DNA of 64,000 nucleotides from Acidobacteriota bacterium. GTDB lineage: Bacteria > Acidobacteriota > Holophagae > Acanthopleuribacterales > Acanthopleuribacteraceae. Under the pieces are notes generated by a model. The model saw only the letters and a program-made list of their open reading frames with translations, ran no database searches and was not told the DNA's origin. The position numbers and the translations under genes were made by a program. Shown here one piece after another: positions 25,633 through 33,934 of this stretch; within the stretch, counting starts at the first letter, position 1; each line of letters begins with the position of its first letter. The stretch spans positions 1-64,000 of the forward strand of contig JASJCB010000039.1 of NCBI GenBank assembly GCA_030066195.1. Direction: 5' to 3'.

Positions 25633-26526
25633 GTGTCCGAAGTCTGTAACTATCTACCGCGCGTTCGCGAATCGGTCAAGGCCCTGGCCGGTCCGGCTTT
25701 CGAAGAGGACATGCCCGACGGCGACATTACTGCCGCGGCCATGCAGCTTCGGGGCAGGAACGGCCGTGCACACTTGATAACCAGGGAGCCTGTACCCATG
25801 TGCGGCGCGGCTTGGTTCGATCCGGTCATCGATGCCTATCGCGCTCATGAGCCGCAAGCCCGACTGGAAGTCTACAGTCCGATAGAGGACGGTCAACGGG
25901 TCGAGGCCGGAACCACCCTCTTCGAGTTGGACGGCGATGTAGCCGACATTGTCGCGGTGGAACGCACCCTGCTCAATTTCCTGGGGCGCGGCATCGGTAT
26001 TGCCAGACAAACTGCGGCCTTTGTAGACCGCATTCGGGCAACCGGTAACCAACGAACCCAGATTCTGGATACCCGCAAAACACTCCCCGGCTTTCGTTAC
26101 TTCGACAAATACGCGGTATTGTGCGGCGGCGGACAAAATCATCGTCTCAACCTGAGCGATCAGGTGTTGATCAAGGAAAATCACCTGGCCCGTTTCGGCG
26201 GCGTGGCCCGGGCGGTGGCTCATGTGCGCGCCAACCTGCCGCGCCCGGTTGAGATTCAAATCGAAGTTTGTAATATGGATCAACTGAAAGAGGCCGTCGA
26301 TGCCGAATGTCCCATCATCATGCTGGATAATTTCGAACCGGAAATGGTTCGACGGGCATGCGACATGCCTCGAGGTGCCTGCCTCCTTGAAGTAAGCGGC
26401 GGTATTACGTTGGACAATATCGACCGTTTCCTGCAACCCAACCTGGACCGAATTTCCGTCGGTTCACTCACCCATTCCGTCATTGCACCGGATCTCAGCT
26501 TGCTGATTACCGAGGAGGACTCATGA
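25633..26526 (+). CDS. nadC: Nicotinate-nucleotide pyrophosphorylase (quinolinate phosphoribosyltransferase)
   Basis: About 297 residues; converts quinolinate and PRPP to nicotinate mononucleotide. GTG at 25633 (VSEVCNYL) is the likely start, with GAGGG 4 nt upstream; GTG at 25630 is possible. Family blocks are [10 protein letters not shown] near the N-terminus, [26 protein letters not shown] (active-site Arg/Lys), GGGQNHR, KENHL, and late VSGGIT. The last 4 nt overlap nadA (ATGA), so translation is coupled. First gene of the nadC-nadA-nadB-B2 operon. Confidence 0.95.
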   Translation: MSEVCNYLPRVRESVKALAGPAFEEDMPDGDITAAAMQLRGRNGRAHLITREPVPMCGAAWFDPVIDAYRAHEPQARLEVYSPIEDGQRVEAGTTLFELDGDVADIVAVERTLLNFLGRGIGIARQTAAFVDRIRATGNQRTQILDTRKTLPGFRYFDKYAVLCGGGQNHRLNLSDQVLIKENHLARFGGVARAVAHVRANLPRPVEIQIEVCNMDQLKEAVDAECPIIMLDNFEPEMVRRACDMPRGACLLEVSGGITLDNIDRFLQPNLDRISVGSLTHSVIAPDLSLLITEEDS

Positions 26527-27500
26527 CGCTTGCTCCCCCGACCATGGAGCCCATGACCAGGCTCGATATCGACCCCACACTCGACCTCTTTGAGGAAATC
26601 GAGCGTCTCAAGGAAGAAACCAATACCATCCTGTTGGCCCACTACTACCAGGAAAACGACGTGCAGGATGTCGCCGACTTCATCGGTGATTCCTTGGACC
26701 TGGCTCGACGGGCACAAAGCGTCACGCATAGTCGGATCCTGTTTGCCGGGGTTCATTTCATGGCGGAAACCGCCAAGATTCTCAACCCCTCCAAAACCGT
26801 TTTGATCCCCGACATGGCTGCCGGCTGCTCCCTGGCCGATTCCTGTCCGCCGGACGAGTTTGCCCGCTTCAAGACCGCTCATCCCGATCACATTGTGGTG
26901 ACCTACATCAACTGCACCGCCGAAACCAAAGCGCTCAGCGACATCATCGTCACCAGCACCAACGCGGTCGATATCGTCAAGTCCATTCCGAGGGATCAGC
27001 CCATTATCTTTGCGCCCGACCGCTATCTGGGCGCCTGGGTCAGCAAGCAGGCCGGCCGCGACATGGTCATGTGGGACGGTTCCTGTATCGTCCACGAAAC
27101 CTTCAGCCACAAGGAACTGGTTCGCCTCAAGGTAGAACACCCCCACGCCGGCGTGGTCGCCCATCCCGAATGCCCTGAGGCCATTCTGGGCGAGGCCGAT
27201 TTCGTGGGCTCCACCCGCAAGCTGTTGAACTTCGTCAGCGACGATCCCCGCGATACCTTTATCGTGGTCACCGAACCCGGCATCATCTATCAGATGCAAA
27301 AGAACGAACCGGGCAAAACCTTCATTCCGGCCCTTTCCGAGGACGAAAGTTGCAACTGCAATAACTGCCCCTTCATGAAACTGAATACCCTTGAAAAGGT
27401 CTATCTCACCCTGAAGACCGGCGGGCCCGAGATCGTCATGGACGAGCGCCTGCGCAGGCGTGCCGAGCGTCCCCTGTTGGCCATGCTGGAGCGATCTTGA
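26523..27500 (+). CDS. nadA: Quinolinate synthase A
   Basis: 325 residues; condenses iminoaspartate with dihydroxyacetone phosphate to quinolinate using a [4Fe-4S] cluster. Landmarks are AHYYQ near the N-terminus, GDSLDLA, the cluster Cys in TYINCTAE and HPECPEA, and a C-terminal Cys cluster [17 protein letters not shown] containing the third ligand. GAGGAGGA precedes the ATG inside the end of nadC. The C-terminal Cys-rich motif (CxCxxC) is seen in several NadA proteins and may respond to redox state. Confidence 0.96.
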   Translation: MTLAPPTMEPMTRLDIDPTLDLFEEIERLKEETNTILLAHYYQENDVQDVADFIGDSLDLARRAQSVTHSRILFAGVHFMAETAKILNPSKTVLIPDMAAGCSLADSCPPDEFARFKTAHPDHIVVTYINCTAETKALSDIIVTSTNAVDIVKSIPRDQPIIFAPDRYLGAWVSKQAGRDMVMWDGSCIVHETFSHKELVRLKVEHPHAGVVAHPECPEAILGEADFVGSTRKLLNFVSDDPRDTFIVVTEPGIIYQMQKNEPGKTFIPALSEDESCNCNNCPFMKLNTLEKVYLTLKTGGPEIVMDERLRRRAERPLLAMLERS

Positions 27501-27502
27501 AC

Positions 27503-29119
27503 ATGGACGTCGTTGAATCCGATTTTCTTGTCATCGGCGGCGGCATTGCTGGTCTCAGCTTTGCCCTCAAGGCTGCCGAACTGGGTACCGTGAACCTGAT
27601 CTTGAAGGACGAGTTCAGGCACAGTTCAACCCAATGGGCTCAAGGCGGCATCAACGCCGTCTTGGGCCGTGACGATTCGTTCTCCTCGCATATCGAAGAC
27701 ACCCTGAAATGCGGCTACGGCCTCTGTGAAGAGCCGGTGGTGCGCGAGGTGGTGGAACGCGGTCCCGAGATCATCGACGAATTGATCGGCTACGGCGTCG
27801 ATTTCACCAGGACCGAGAGCGGACTGAGCCTGCATCGCGAGGGCGGACACCAACACAATCGCGTGGTCCACGCCAAGGATGCGACCGGTGCGGCCATCAT
27901 GGCGGCCCTGGTGACGCGCGCGAAAGATGAGCCGCGCATTACCATCCACCCCAATCACATGGCCGTGGACCTGATCATGGATCACCAGACCGGCGGTAAG
28001 TCCATCAACGAGAACACCCGTTGCGTGGGCGCCTATGTGTTGCGAACCGATACCCGTCGCGTCTGTGCCTTTGTCTCCGGCATCACCTACCTGGCTACCG
28101 GCGGTATCGGCAAGGTCTATCCCTATACCTCCAACCCGCGCACGGCGACCGGCGACGGCATCGCTATGGCCTATCGAGCCGGGATCGAGGTGGTCAATAT
28201 GGAGTTCATCCAGTTTCACCCCACCTTGCTCTACAACTACGAGGTAACCACCTTTCTCATCAGCGAGGCTGTGCGCGGCGAGGGCGGTATTTTACGCGAT
28301 CTCGAGGGCCGCGCCTTCATGCAGGAATACAGCGACCAAAAAGATCTGGCCCCGCGTGACGTGGTGGCTCGCGCCATCGATTCCGAGATCAAAAAATGCG
28401 GCGGCAACCACGTCTGGCTGGACGTAACCCACTTGGGCCGCGATCACATCATCAACCATTTCCCCAACATCTACAACAAGCTGATGAGCGTGGGCGTGGA
28501 TATTTCGGAGAGTTACATCCCCGTGGTGCCCGCGGCGCACTACCTGTGCGGCGGCCTGCGGGTGGACGCTCACGGGCGCACGGCTTGTCGCGGCCTGTTC
28601 GCCGGCGGCGAGTGCTCTTATACCGGCCTGCACGGCGCCAATCGCCTCGCCTCCAATTCCCTTTTGGAGGCGGCGGTTTATGCCCGTGCCTCCTTCGAAT
28701 ACCTGGCGGCCAACCTGGATCGGGAAGCGGGGAAACCGCCGACCGATATCGCACCCTGGGTATACCACGATTACTCCGACGCCTACGAGGAGTCCCTGGT
28801 CAGTCCCCTATGGCGCGAGGTGCGGCAGTTCATGTGGAATTACGTGGGGATTGTACGTACCGACAAGCGCCTGGCTAGAGCCATGCGCCGCATCCAATTC
28901 CTGCGGGAGGAAATCGAGAGTTCCTACTGGAATTTCCACATCAGCCAGGACCTGGTGGAACTGCGCAATATTTCGATTATGGCGGAACTGATCATACGCT
29001 CGGCATCCATGCGTAAAGAGTCCCGCGGCCTTCATCATAATGTAGATCACCCCGAGACCGACCCGGCCCTGGCTCAGGAGACCTCCATCAGCCTGTTGAA
29101 ACACGGATTGTTTCGGTAG
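27503..29119 (+). CDS. nadB: L-aspartate oxidase
   Basis: 538 residues; FAD enzyme that makes iminoaspartate for NadA. ATG at 27503 is used; an in-frame TTG overlaps the nadA stop. FAD-binding GGGIAGLSFALKAA lies at the N-terminus. The catalytic region of the succinate dehydrogenase/aspartate oxidase family is visible in STQWAQGGINAV, HREGGHQHNRVVHAKDATG, EFIQFHPT and EAVRGEGG, followed by GECSYTGLHGANRLASNSLLEA. The C-terminal helical domain is complete. It lies 2 nt after nadA and 6 nt before the B2 gene. Confidence 0.96.
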   Translation: MDVVESDFLVIGGGIAGLSFALKAAELGTVNLILKDEFRHSSTQWAQGGINAVLGRDDSFSSHIEDTLKCGYGLCEEPVVREVVERGPEIIDELIGYGVDFTRTESGLSLHREGGHQHNRVVHAKDATGAAIMAALVTRAKDEPRITIHPNHMAVDLIMDHQTGGKSINENTRCVGAYVLRTDTRRVCAFVSGITYLATGGIGKVYPYTSNPRTATGDGIAMAYRAGIEVVNMEFIQFHPTLLYNYEVTTFLISEAVRGEGGILRDLEGRAFMQEYSDQKDLAPRDVVARAIDSEIKKCGGNHVWLDVTHLGRDHIINHFPNIYNKLMSVGVDISESYIPVVPAAHYLCGGLRVDAHGRTACRGLFAGGECSYTGLHGANRLASNSLLEAAVYARASFEYLAANLDREAGKPPTDIAPWVYHDYSDAYEESLVSPLWREVRQFMWNYVGIVRTDKRLARAMRRIQFLREEIESSYWNFHISQDLVELRNISIMAELIIRSASMRKESRGLHHNVDHPETDPALAQETSISLLKHGLFR

Positions 29120-29125
29120 GAACGC

Positions 29126-29563
29126 ATGGGCAAACTCGCGGCCTTTCGGCGATTGAGTACTGCCGACCGTTTTCTCTATTTCGAGGCGGTCGGCTGGCTG
29201 GCGTTTGCCGCAACCGCAAAAGGCCTGTTGTCCTATAAGCAGGTAAAACGATTGCTTAAAGCCAGAGGAGAGGACCCCGGTCCCGAGGGTGCCGCTAAGG
29301 AAGAAAAAGCACGGAGAATCGGCCGCTCCGTAACCGTAATGTCAAAATACGTCCCCTGGCCAAGCCTATGTCTTGTCCAGGCCATAGCCGCCAGAATCAT
29401 GCTCCGCTTGCGAGGTATTCCCAGCACGGTATACGTGGGCATAGCGCGTGGTGAAGAAAACGGCGACCTGTTATCCCACGCCTGGCTATGCAGCGGTGAT
29501 ATGTTCATCACAGGTGAAGAAGGCCGGGAAAGATTCAAGGAAATCACCAGCTTCCGCGAATAA
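29126..29563 (+). CDS. Lasso-peptide B2-type transglutaminase-like protease, stand-alone
   Basis: 145 residues matching the B2 (Transglut_core3) family that cuts the leader from lasso and some other RiPP precursors. The helical N-terminal part is followed by WPSLCLVQAIAARIMLRLRG with catalytic Cys 82, YVGIARG, and LSHAWLCSGD with His 118 and a possible Asp 125. It starts 6 nt after nadB with GGAA upstream, so it is the last gene of the nad operon. No precursor, B1 recognition protein, macrolactam synthetase or transporter is nearby. The family call is strong; its target peptide is unknown. The nad operon position may be accidental or may mean a housekeeping role. Confidence 0.8.
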   Translation: MGKLAAFRRLSTADRFLYFEAVGWLAFAATAKGLLSYKQVKRLLKARGEDPGPEGAAKEEKARRIGRSVTVMSKYVPWPSLCLVQAIAARIMLRLRGIPSTVYVGIARGEENGDLLSHAWLCSGDMFITGEEGRERFKEITSFRE

Positions 29564-29898
29564 GTCCTGGGACGCGTGCCCCGCCTCAAAAAGAAGGTTG
29601 GAAATCCACTCGTAACACATTGAACATCCGTAGGAATCGAGCAGCCATGTTTTCGAGAGACGTGCGCTGGGAACGATCTGTTAACGCACAGATCGCTGAA
29701 AACGGTTGCCGGGTCTGCTGTCTTATTTGTATTGAGAATGCATGGACCGGGTTTTGGCATTGGTGAAATCGGAGAATCAGGGGTGATTTAACCCCTCTCG
29801 ACTTGCCGAATAGACATCCAAAGCAGGCATCGGCGCTTGGATGAAACGCAACCCTGATGTCCGTCAAGCTGTATAATGAAGGCAAGCAAGGAGGTTTC
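29564..29898. other. Intergenic region with promoter for the M50 protease
   Basis: TATAAT at 29872-29877 would start a very short leader before the AAGGAGG ribosome site. A 38-residue frame from about 29647 (MFSRDVRWER..., with CRVCC) has no good ribosome site and is not called. Nothing else was recognised. Confidence 0.45.
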
Positions 29899-30567
29899 AT
29901 GGAGAATCTGGATATCGGCAACCTGCTTATCTTCTTTGGAGTACTGATGTTTTCCGCCGTACTTCACGAAATGGCGCACGCGGGTTCCGCCCTCTACTTC
30001 GGCGATACCACCGCCCGGGACGAGGGACGGATCTCCCTGAACCCCATTCGCCACATCGACCCCATCATGACCATTCTGGTTCCCATCGGCATCCTGCTGG
30101 CCTCCGGCTTTCAAATGATCTTCGGCGGCGCCAAGGCTGTCAATATCGACCCCACCAGGTTTCGGCCCGGCGTCAATACCAAACGCGCCATGATGTGGAT
30201 CTCGCTGGCCGGGCCCGTGACCAACTTCATCCTGGCCTTTATCTGCTACTACCTTGCCCATCAACTGCTGGAATCGTTCGGCGGCCGTTTTCGCTACTCG
30301 CTGGGTTACGACATTTTGGAAAAGGGCGCCTGGGTGAATGTTCTGCTGGGCACTTTCAACCTGTTGCCGATTCCGCCCCTGGACGGTTCCAAGATCATTG
30401 CCGGGTTGGTCTCCGATCGGTTGGCCGTGATGATCTACAAGTTGGAGCGCTACGCCATTGTCTTCTTCGTGATCATCATCCTCACGCCCATCGGCCGCTA
30501 CATTTTGGAGCCCTCGCTCTGGCTGGCCGATCAGTTATCCACCCTGGCCAGGGCCTTGGTCATCTAG
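29899..30567 (+). CDS. Site-2 protease family membrane metalloprotease (M50)
   Basis: 222 residues from ATG at 29899 with AAGGAGG 4 nt before it. It has about five membrane segments. The zinc motif HEMAH (HExxH) is in the first helix and the third ligand motif is NLLPIPPLDGSKI (NxxPxPxLDG). It is a minimal S2P-like intramembrane protease without PDZ or CBS domain. Such short members (rhomboid-sized M50) are widespread and mostly uncharacterised; some process anti-sigma factors. The sigma-like gene at 31491 is close but on the other strand. A methyltransferase gene starts 3 nt downstream, so the two are cotranscribed. Confidence 0.9.
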   Translation: MENLDIGNLLIFFGVLMFSAVLHEMAHAGSALYFGDTTARDEGRISLNPIRHIDPIMTILVPIGILLASGFQMIFGGAKAVNIDPTRFRPGVNTKRAMMWISLAGPVTNFILAFICYYLAHQLLESFGGRFRYSLGYDILEKGAWVNVLLGTFNLLPIPPLDGSKIIAGLVSDRLAVMIYKLERYAIVFFVIIILTPIGRYILEPSLWLADQLSTLARALVI

Positions 30568-30570
30568 TTC

Positions 30571-31494
30571 ATGGCGACGCCGGTTTTTTTACAAGAGTCC
30601 CTGGCCGAAATCAGCGATTGGCTTCATCGGGAAACGCGGGGCCGTCCGGCCGGGACCGTTGTCTGCTTGCGCGTGTTGGACCCCGATCACGGGTGCGGCG
30701 CGAACTCCGGTGAACGGCTGATCCTGGACGGCGTCGTCTATCGGCATCGCGGTCACCGCACTTGGATCGACCTGGCCGAGATTCTGGACCTGCGCTATCT
30801 CACGCCGCAACCCGCCGAGCCGCCGTTACTCACCCTGCGTCTCCAGGTGCTGGACCGTTCCGTTTCGCCGCATGCCTACCGGCCCGAGGACCGCACCGAA
30901 AAGTACGGCGCCGACGGCCCCTACTTCTGCATCGACAAATTGGAAGAGCCCTGCTTTCTTTCCGATTATCGCGACGCCCTGGACCAGGTCAAACCAAGGC
31001 GCGGCGACCGGGTGCTGGACCTGGGCGTGCATCGCGGCGACGAACTCCTGCCGCTGCAAGGCAGGCAACTGCAGATCACCGGTATCGACCATTGTCGGTC
31101 GGCATTGGCCGTCGCCCGGCAGCGCTTTCCCGAGGCAAGCTTTCTCTGCCGGGACCTGGCCCGTGACGATGCCGTGGATGCCGGAGCGCGTTTCCACCTG
31201 GTGATTGCCGTGGGCACGCTGCAGAGCCCGGGCCTGGACGGCAAAAACCTGTTCAACCGGTTGCTGCTGCATCATCTGGAGCCACGAGCGGGCATTATTC
31301 TCGGCTGGCCGAACGGACGCTATATGGACGGGGAAATCAAGTACGGCGCGAAGGTAAAAAATTATGTCAAACCTGAGATGTCCCTACTGGTGAAGGATCT
31401 GGCCCACTACAGGCGGGTCCTCCAGAAGAAGGGATTTCAAGTGCAATTACGAGGCAAATACTATGTGTTTCTTACGGCGGTTCGGGGAGTCTAG
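30571..31494 (+). CDS. Class I SAM-dependent methyltransferase
   Basis: 307 residues. The central Rossmann part carries motif I VLDLGVHRGDELLPL (about 148-162), an acidic loop GIDHCRSALAVARQRFP and VIAVGTLQSPG. The first 130 residues are a beta-rich extension without clear family (VVYRHRGHRTW). The C-terminal RVLQKKGFQVQLRGKYYVFLTA is typical of small-molecule or tRNA methyltransferases. The Gly motif (DLGVHRGDE) is less standard than DxGxGxG. The substrate cannot be told. It is translationally linked with the M50 protease. Its stop shares the palindrome CTAG with the stop of the convergent gene. Confidence 0.75.
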   Translation: MATPVFLQESLAEISDWLHRETRGRPAGTVVCLRVLDPDHGCGANSGERLILDGVVYRHRGHRTWIDLAEILDLRYLTPQPAEPPLLTLRLQVLDRSVSPHAYRPEDRTEKYGADGPYFCIDKLEEPCFLSDYRDALDQVKPRRGDRVLDLGVHRGDELLPLQGRQLQITGIDHCRSALAVARQRFPEASFLCRDLARDDAVDAGARFHLVIAVGTLQSPGLDGKNLFNRLLLHHLEPRAGIILGWPNGRYMDGEIKYGAKVKNYVKPEMSLLVKDLAHYRRVLQKKGFQVQLRGKYYVFLTAVRGV

Positions 31495-31835
31495 GGCCCG
31501 GACGCGCCTATGGCCGCCTTATTCATCGGCGGCAGTTGGTTTCCCTTTTTAGCCGTGACTCCTTCGCGTAACAGCTCCACCAGGTAGCGACGCGTCAAGG
31601 AAGCATAAAACTCCCAAAAGCGTTCGCCCGGCAGAAGTCGCAATTCGTTTTCATCGGCCAGATCCAGGCGCAAACACAGGAGACCCCGAATAGTCGCCAT
31701 GTGTTCGGGTGGAAAGTTAAGGGCGGGTTTGGCGCGCCTGAGCGCTTCTTGAATCTCGGGTTTGAGCTTCTGCCAGGCGCCTGGCTCGCCTTGTCGCCAC
31801 TGCTCAAAGAGCAGGTTCAAGTCCTTGTTGATCAT
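31491..31835 (-). CDS. Sigma region 2-like small protein (ECF type, no region 4)
   Basis: 114 residues. The N-terminal LLFEQWRQGEPGAWQKLKPEIQEALRR and later RFWEFYASLTRRYLVELLREGVTAKKGN align with the start and the F(F/W)...RR.L.(D/E)..R...AKKG block of the Sigma70_ECF family. That family normally has 180-200 residues, with a region 4 helix-turn-helix for the -35 box. Here the frame ends right after region 2, with GAGGGAAGAACC before its ATG. It may be a decayed sigma factor or a domain that binds core polymerase as a regulator. The similarity is by eye only. Confidence 0.5.
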   Translation of the reverse strand: MINKDLNLLFEQWRQGEPGAWQKLKPEIQEALRRAKPALNFPPEHMATIRGLLCLRLDLADENELRLLPGERFWEFYASLTRRYLVELLREGVTAKKGNQLPPMNKAAIGASGP

Positions 31836-32093
31836 GGTTCTTCCCTCAGCGCATCATCCCAATCACGCGGCCTTATGTATCAGGCATCGAATCAGTATGC
31901 AGGGTATAAAACGCGGCAATAGCCGCGAAGGTCAGGTTTTGGCGACGCTTGGGAACAAACTTAAGTCATAGCCGGTAGCTTTTGCATCGACTGTTATCTA
32001 TTAAATCGTAAAAACTCATGGAGAGGGTTCAAAATTATCGAAAAAAATTATCCCACACTCCAAAAAGGCTCTGACAAACACCGATAGACTGAA

Positions 32094-32765
32094 TCAGCGA
32101 AAGTTGCGGACAATGCGAAAGCCCAAATCATCGCGAGACAACTTTCGATCGGCCGGTGTGCGTAGCGAAGCCGATATTTCCGAGGCAGGTAGACGGAAAC
32201 TGCCGCCGCGTATGACACGCGGCTCCTCGTCGCGGGCGGGTTCATCCTCGAGCGGAAAGGGCCGGAAGGGGCTCGCGGTCCATTCCCAAACGCCGCCCAG
32301 GAAACCCCAGAGTCCCCAGTCGTTGGTCTTTTTTTCCTCGATCGGCCCAACGCGCCCCTCGGGACTGTTGCCCGCGTGCCACATGTACTCGTCGGCGCGG
32401 TCCTCATCGAAATAAACGCGATCGGAGTTGCCGGCGCGGCAGGCATATTCCCACTCGATTTCCGTGGGCAGGCGGAAGGGCTTGCGGGCGATGTCGGCAT
32501 ACCAGGCGGTATAAGCTTCGGCGTCATCGTAGTCGATATTCACCACGGGGTCGCGATCGCCGGGAGAGGAGGGCGCCCTGTTATGCTTGGGATCGAAGGC
32601 CTCGTACTGTTGGTTGGTAATGGGCGACTTGCTGATGTAGAAAGGCTTCAGATCCACGCTGAAAGCCGGTTGAGAGGTCTCCTCGGCGCCGCCGATGGTC
32701 ACGGTTCCGCCGCGCACCAGCCAGAGGATGGTGCGCGGATAATTGGTGTAGTAATCCCTACTCAC
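32094..32765 (-). CDS. SUMF1/FGE-fold protein
   Basis: 223 residues of the formylglycine-generating-enzyme sulfatase-modifying fold: FYISKSPITNQQYEAF, FRLPTEIEWEYACRAGN, GGVWEWTASPF, RVIRGGSFRLP and DLGFRIVRNF. The copper-binding Cys pair of true FGEs in the GGS...R.A.R segment is absent (ASEISASLRTPADR), so sulfatase activation is unlikely. The fold is also used by ligand-binding proteins and EgtB/OvoA-type enzymes. There is no signal peptide, so it is probably cytoplasmic. Its ATG overlaps the yigZ stop by 4 nt, indicating an operon. Confidence 0.85.
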   Translation of the reverse strand: MSRDYYTNYPRTILWLVRGGTVTIGGAEETSQPAFSVDLKPFYISKSPITNQQYEAFDPKHNRAPSSPGDRDPVVNIDYDDAEAYTAWYADIARKPFRLPTEIEWEYACRAGNSDRVYFDEDRADEYMWHAGNSPEGRVGPIEEKKTNDWGLWGFLGGVWEWTASPFRPFPLEDEPARDEEPRVIRGGSFRLPASEISASLRTPADRKLSRDDLGFRIVRNFR

Positions 32766-33382
32766 GCTTCATCCTGGAAATGAGCGCAGGCGGCGGTCAG
32801 GCTGGTGAGCTCTTTGCGGAATCCGGCCATTTTATCGCGGGGAACATCCAGGGAGAAACGAGCCTCGGCCGCGTACTCCTCAGCGGTGATGACGACCCGA
32901 TGACGGCCGGCGCACTGCTGCACGGTACTTATATGGTTATAGGGAACGGTGACCACCAGGCTGCTATAGGTAACCTTTTCCACCGGCGGTAATTCGGCCA
33001 GGGCCTTTTGAACCCCGCCGCTGTAGGCGCGAGCCAATCCGCCCTTGCCCAGCTTCGTGCCGCCGTAATAACGGGTGACCACGGCGGCGATATCGCCGAT
33101 TTCGCAGTGGGTCAATACCTGCAACATGGGCCGTCCTGCGGTACCGTGCGGCTCGCCGTCGTCGCTCATGCCGACGTGGGTGGAGCTGCCCGGCGGCCCG
33201 ACCAGGTAGGCCCAACAATTGTGGGTGGCGTCGGGAAACTCGGCGCGAATGGAATCGATGAAAGCGACGGCCTCGGCGACGGTCGCGGCGGGAGCCAGGG
33301 TGGTGATGAACCGACTCCGCTGGATTTCTTCCTCGAAGCGATGGATGCCGGCGGGCACGTTATAGTGGTCGGATGTGGTCAT
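32762..33382 (-). CDS. yigZ: YigZ/IMPACT family protein
   Basis: 206 residues from ATG at 33382 (GAGG 7 nt upstream). N-terminal UPF0029 domain with KSRF-like RSRFITTL, DATHNCWAYLVG, SDDGEPHGTAGRPML and VTRYYGGTKLGKGGLARAYSGGV, which is the family hallmark. A C-terminal DUF1949-like ferredoxin fold follows. The family is conserved from bacteria to man (IMPACT regulates Gcn2); the bacterial role is unclear and may involve translation or proline peptides. The coupled downstream gene is the FGE-fold protein. Confidence 0.93.
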   Translation of the reverse strand: MTTSDHYNVPAGIHRFEEEIQRSRFITTLAPAATVAEAVAFIDSIRAEFPDATHNCWAYLVGPPGSSTHVGMSDDGEPHGTAGRPMLQVLTHCEIGDIAAVVTRYYGGTKLGKGGLARAYSGGVQKALAELPPVEKVTYSSLVVTVPYNHISTVQQCAGRHRVVITAEEYAAEARFSLDVPRDKMAGFRKELTSLTAACAHFQDEA

Positions 33383-33472
33383 GACGGTTCCTCGATGCAT
33401 AAAGACGCAAGCGATCGATCAGGATGCCCGCGATGTGCAACGGGTGAAGGGAAGCCGATGTTTTTTTAAGGG

Positions 33473-33934
33473 TTACGCCGGTTTGGGAGTGTAGGCCGGC
33501 AGGCTCAGCTTGCTGTAGAGGTCGTTGAGAATCCACAGCGGGCCGATCAGCAGGTGAACGCCGTTTTTGAAGAAGGCCGGTTTGCGACCCTCGTAGTGGT
33601 GACCCACGAACTGCAAGATCCAGCCGAAGATGAAGGCGCCCAAGGCGACCGGCCAGGTGATCATGGGAGCAAGCAGGTACATGCCCGCAAAAATCAGCAG
33701 CATGCCCACGCCGGTGCCCACGTTCAGCATCAGGTAGAAGATGCCCACCGGCACCATGGTCAACAACGCGCCGTCCAGGTTGACGGGGCCCACTTGCGGC
33801 AGGTCGATCATGCGCAGGAACACGATCACCGTATAGACGATCATGGGGATGCCGAAATAATGAGTCAGCTTGTTCTTGGGGTTCTTGTGATAGGACGCAT
33901 AATCATCCAATGCATTTTCAAAAGTCTTTTTCAT
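33473..33934 (-). CDS. Mpo1-like (DUF962) membrane protein
   Basis: 153 residues with four or so membrane helices. Conserved His motifs are SYHKNPKNKLTHYFGIP at the N-terminus and VGHHYEGRKPAFF near residue 110. In yeast, Mpo1 is an iron-dependent dioxygenase that shortens 2-hydroxy fatty acids by one carbon; bacterial members are mostly untested. The ATG overlaps the stop of the upstream DUF3857 gene by 4 nt, so it is the last gene of that envelope operon. This could point to lipid turnover linked with the envelope proteins. Confidence 0.88.
   Translation of the reverse strand: MKKTFENALDDYASYHKNPKNKLTHYFGIPMIVYTVIVFLRMIDLPQVGPVNLDGALLTMVPVGIFYLMLNVGTGVGMLLIFAGMYLLAPMITWPVALGAFIFGWILQFVGHHYEGRKPAFFKNGVHLLIGPLWILNDLYSKLSLPAYTPKPA

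Noticed and set aside
29647-29763. 38-residue frame with CRVCC
   Set aside because: Could be a peptide substrate for the nearby B2 protease, but it has no ribosome site and no leader-like part.
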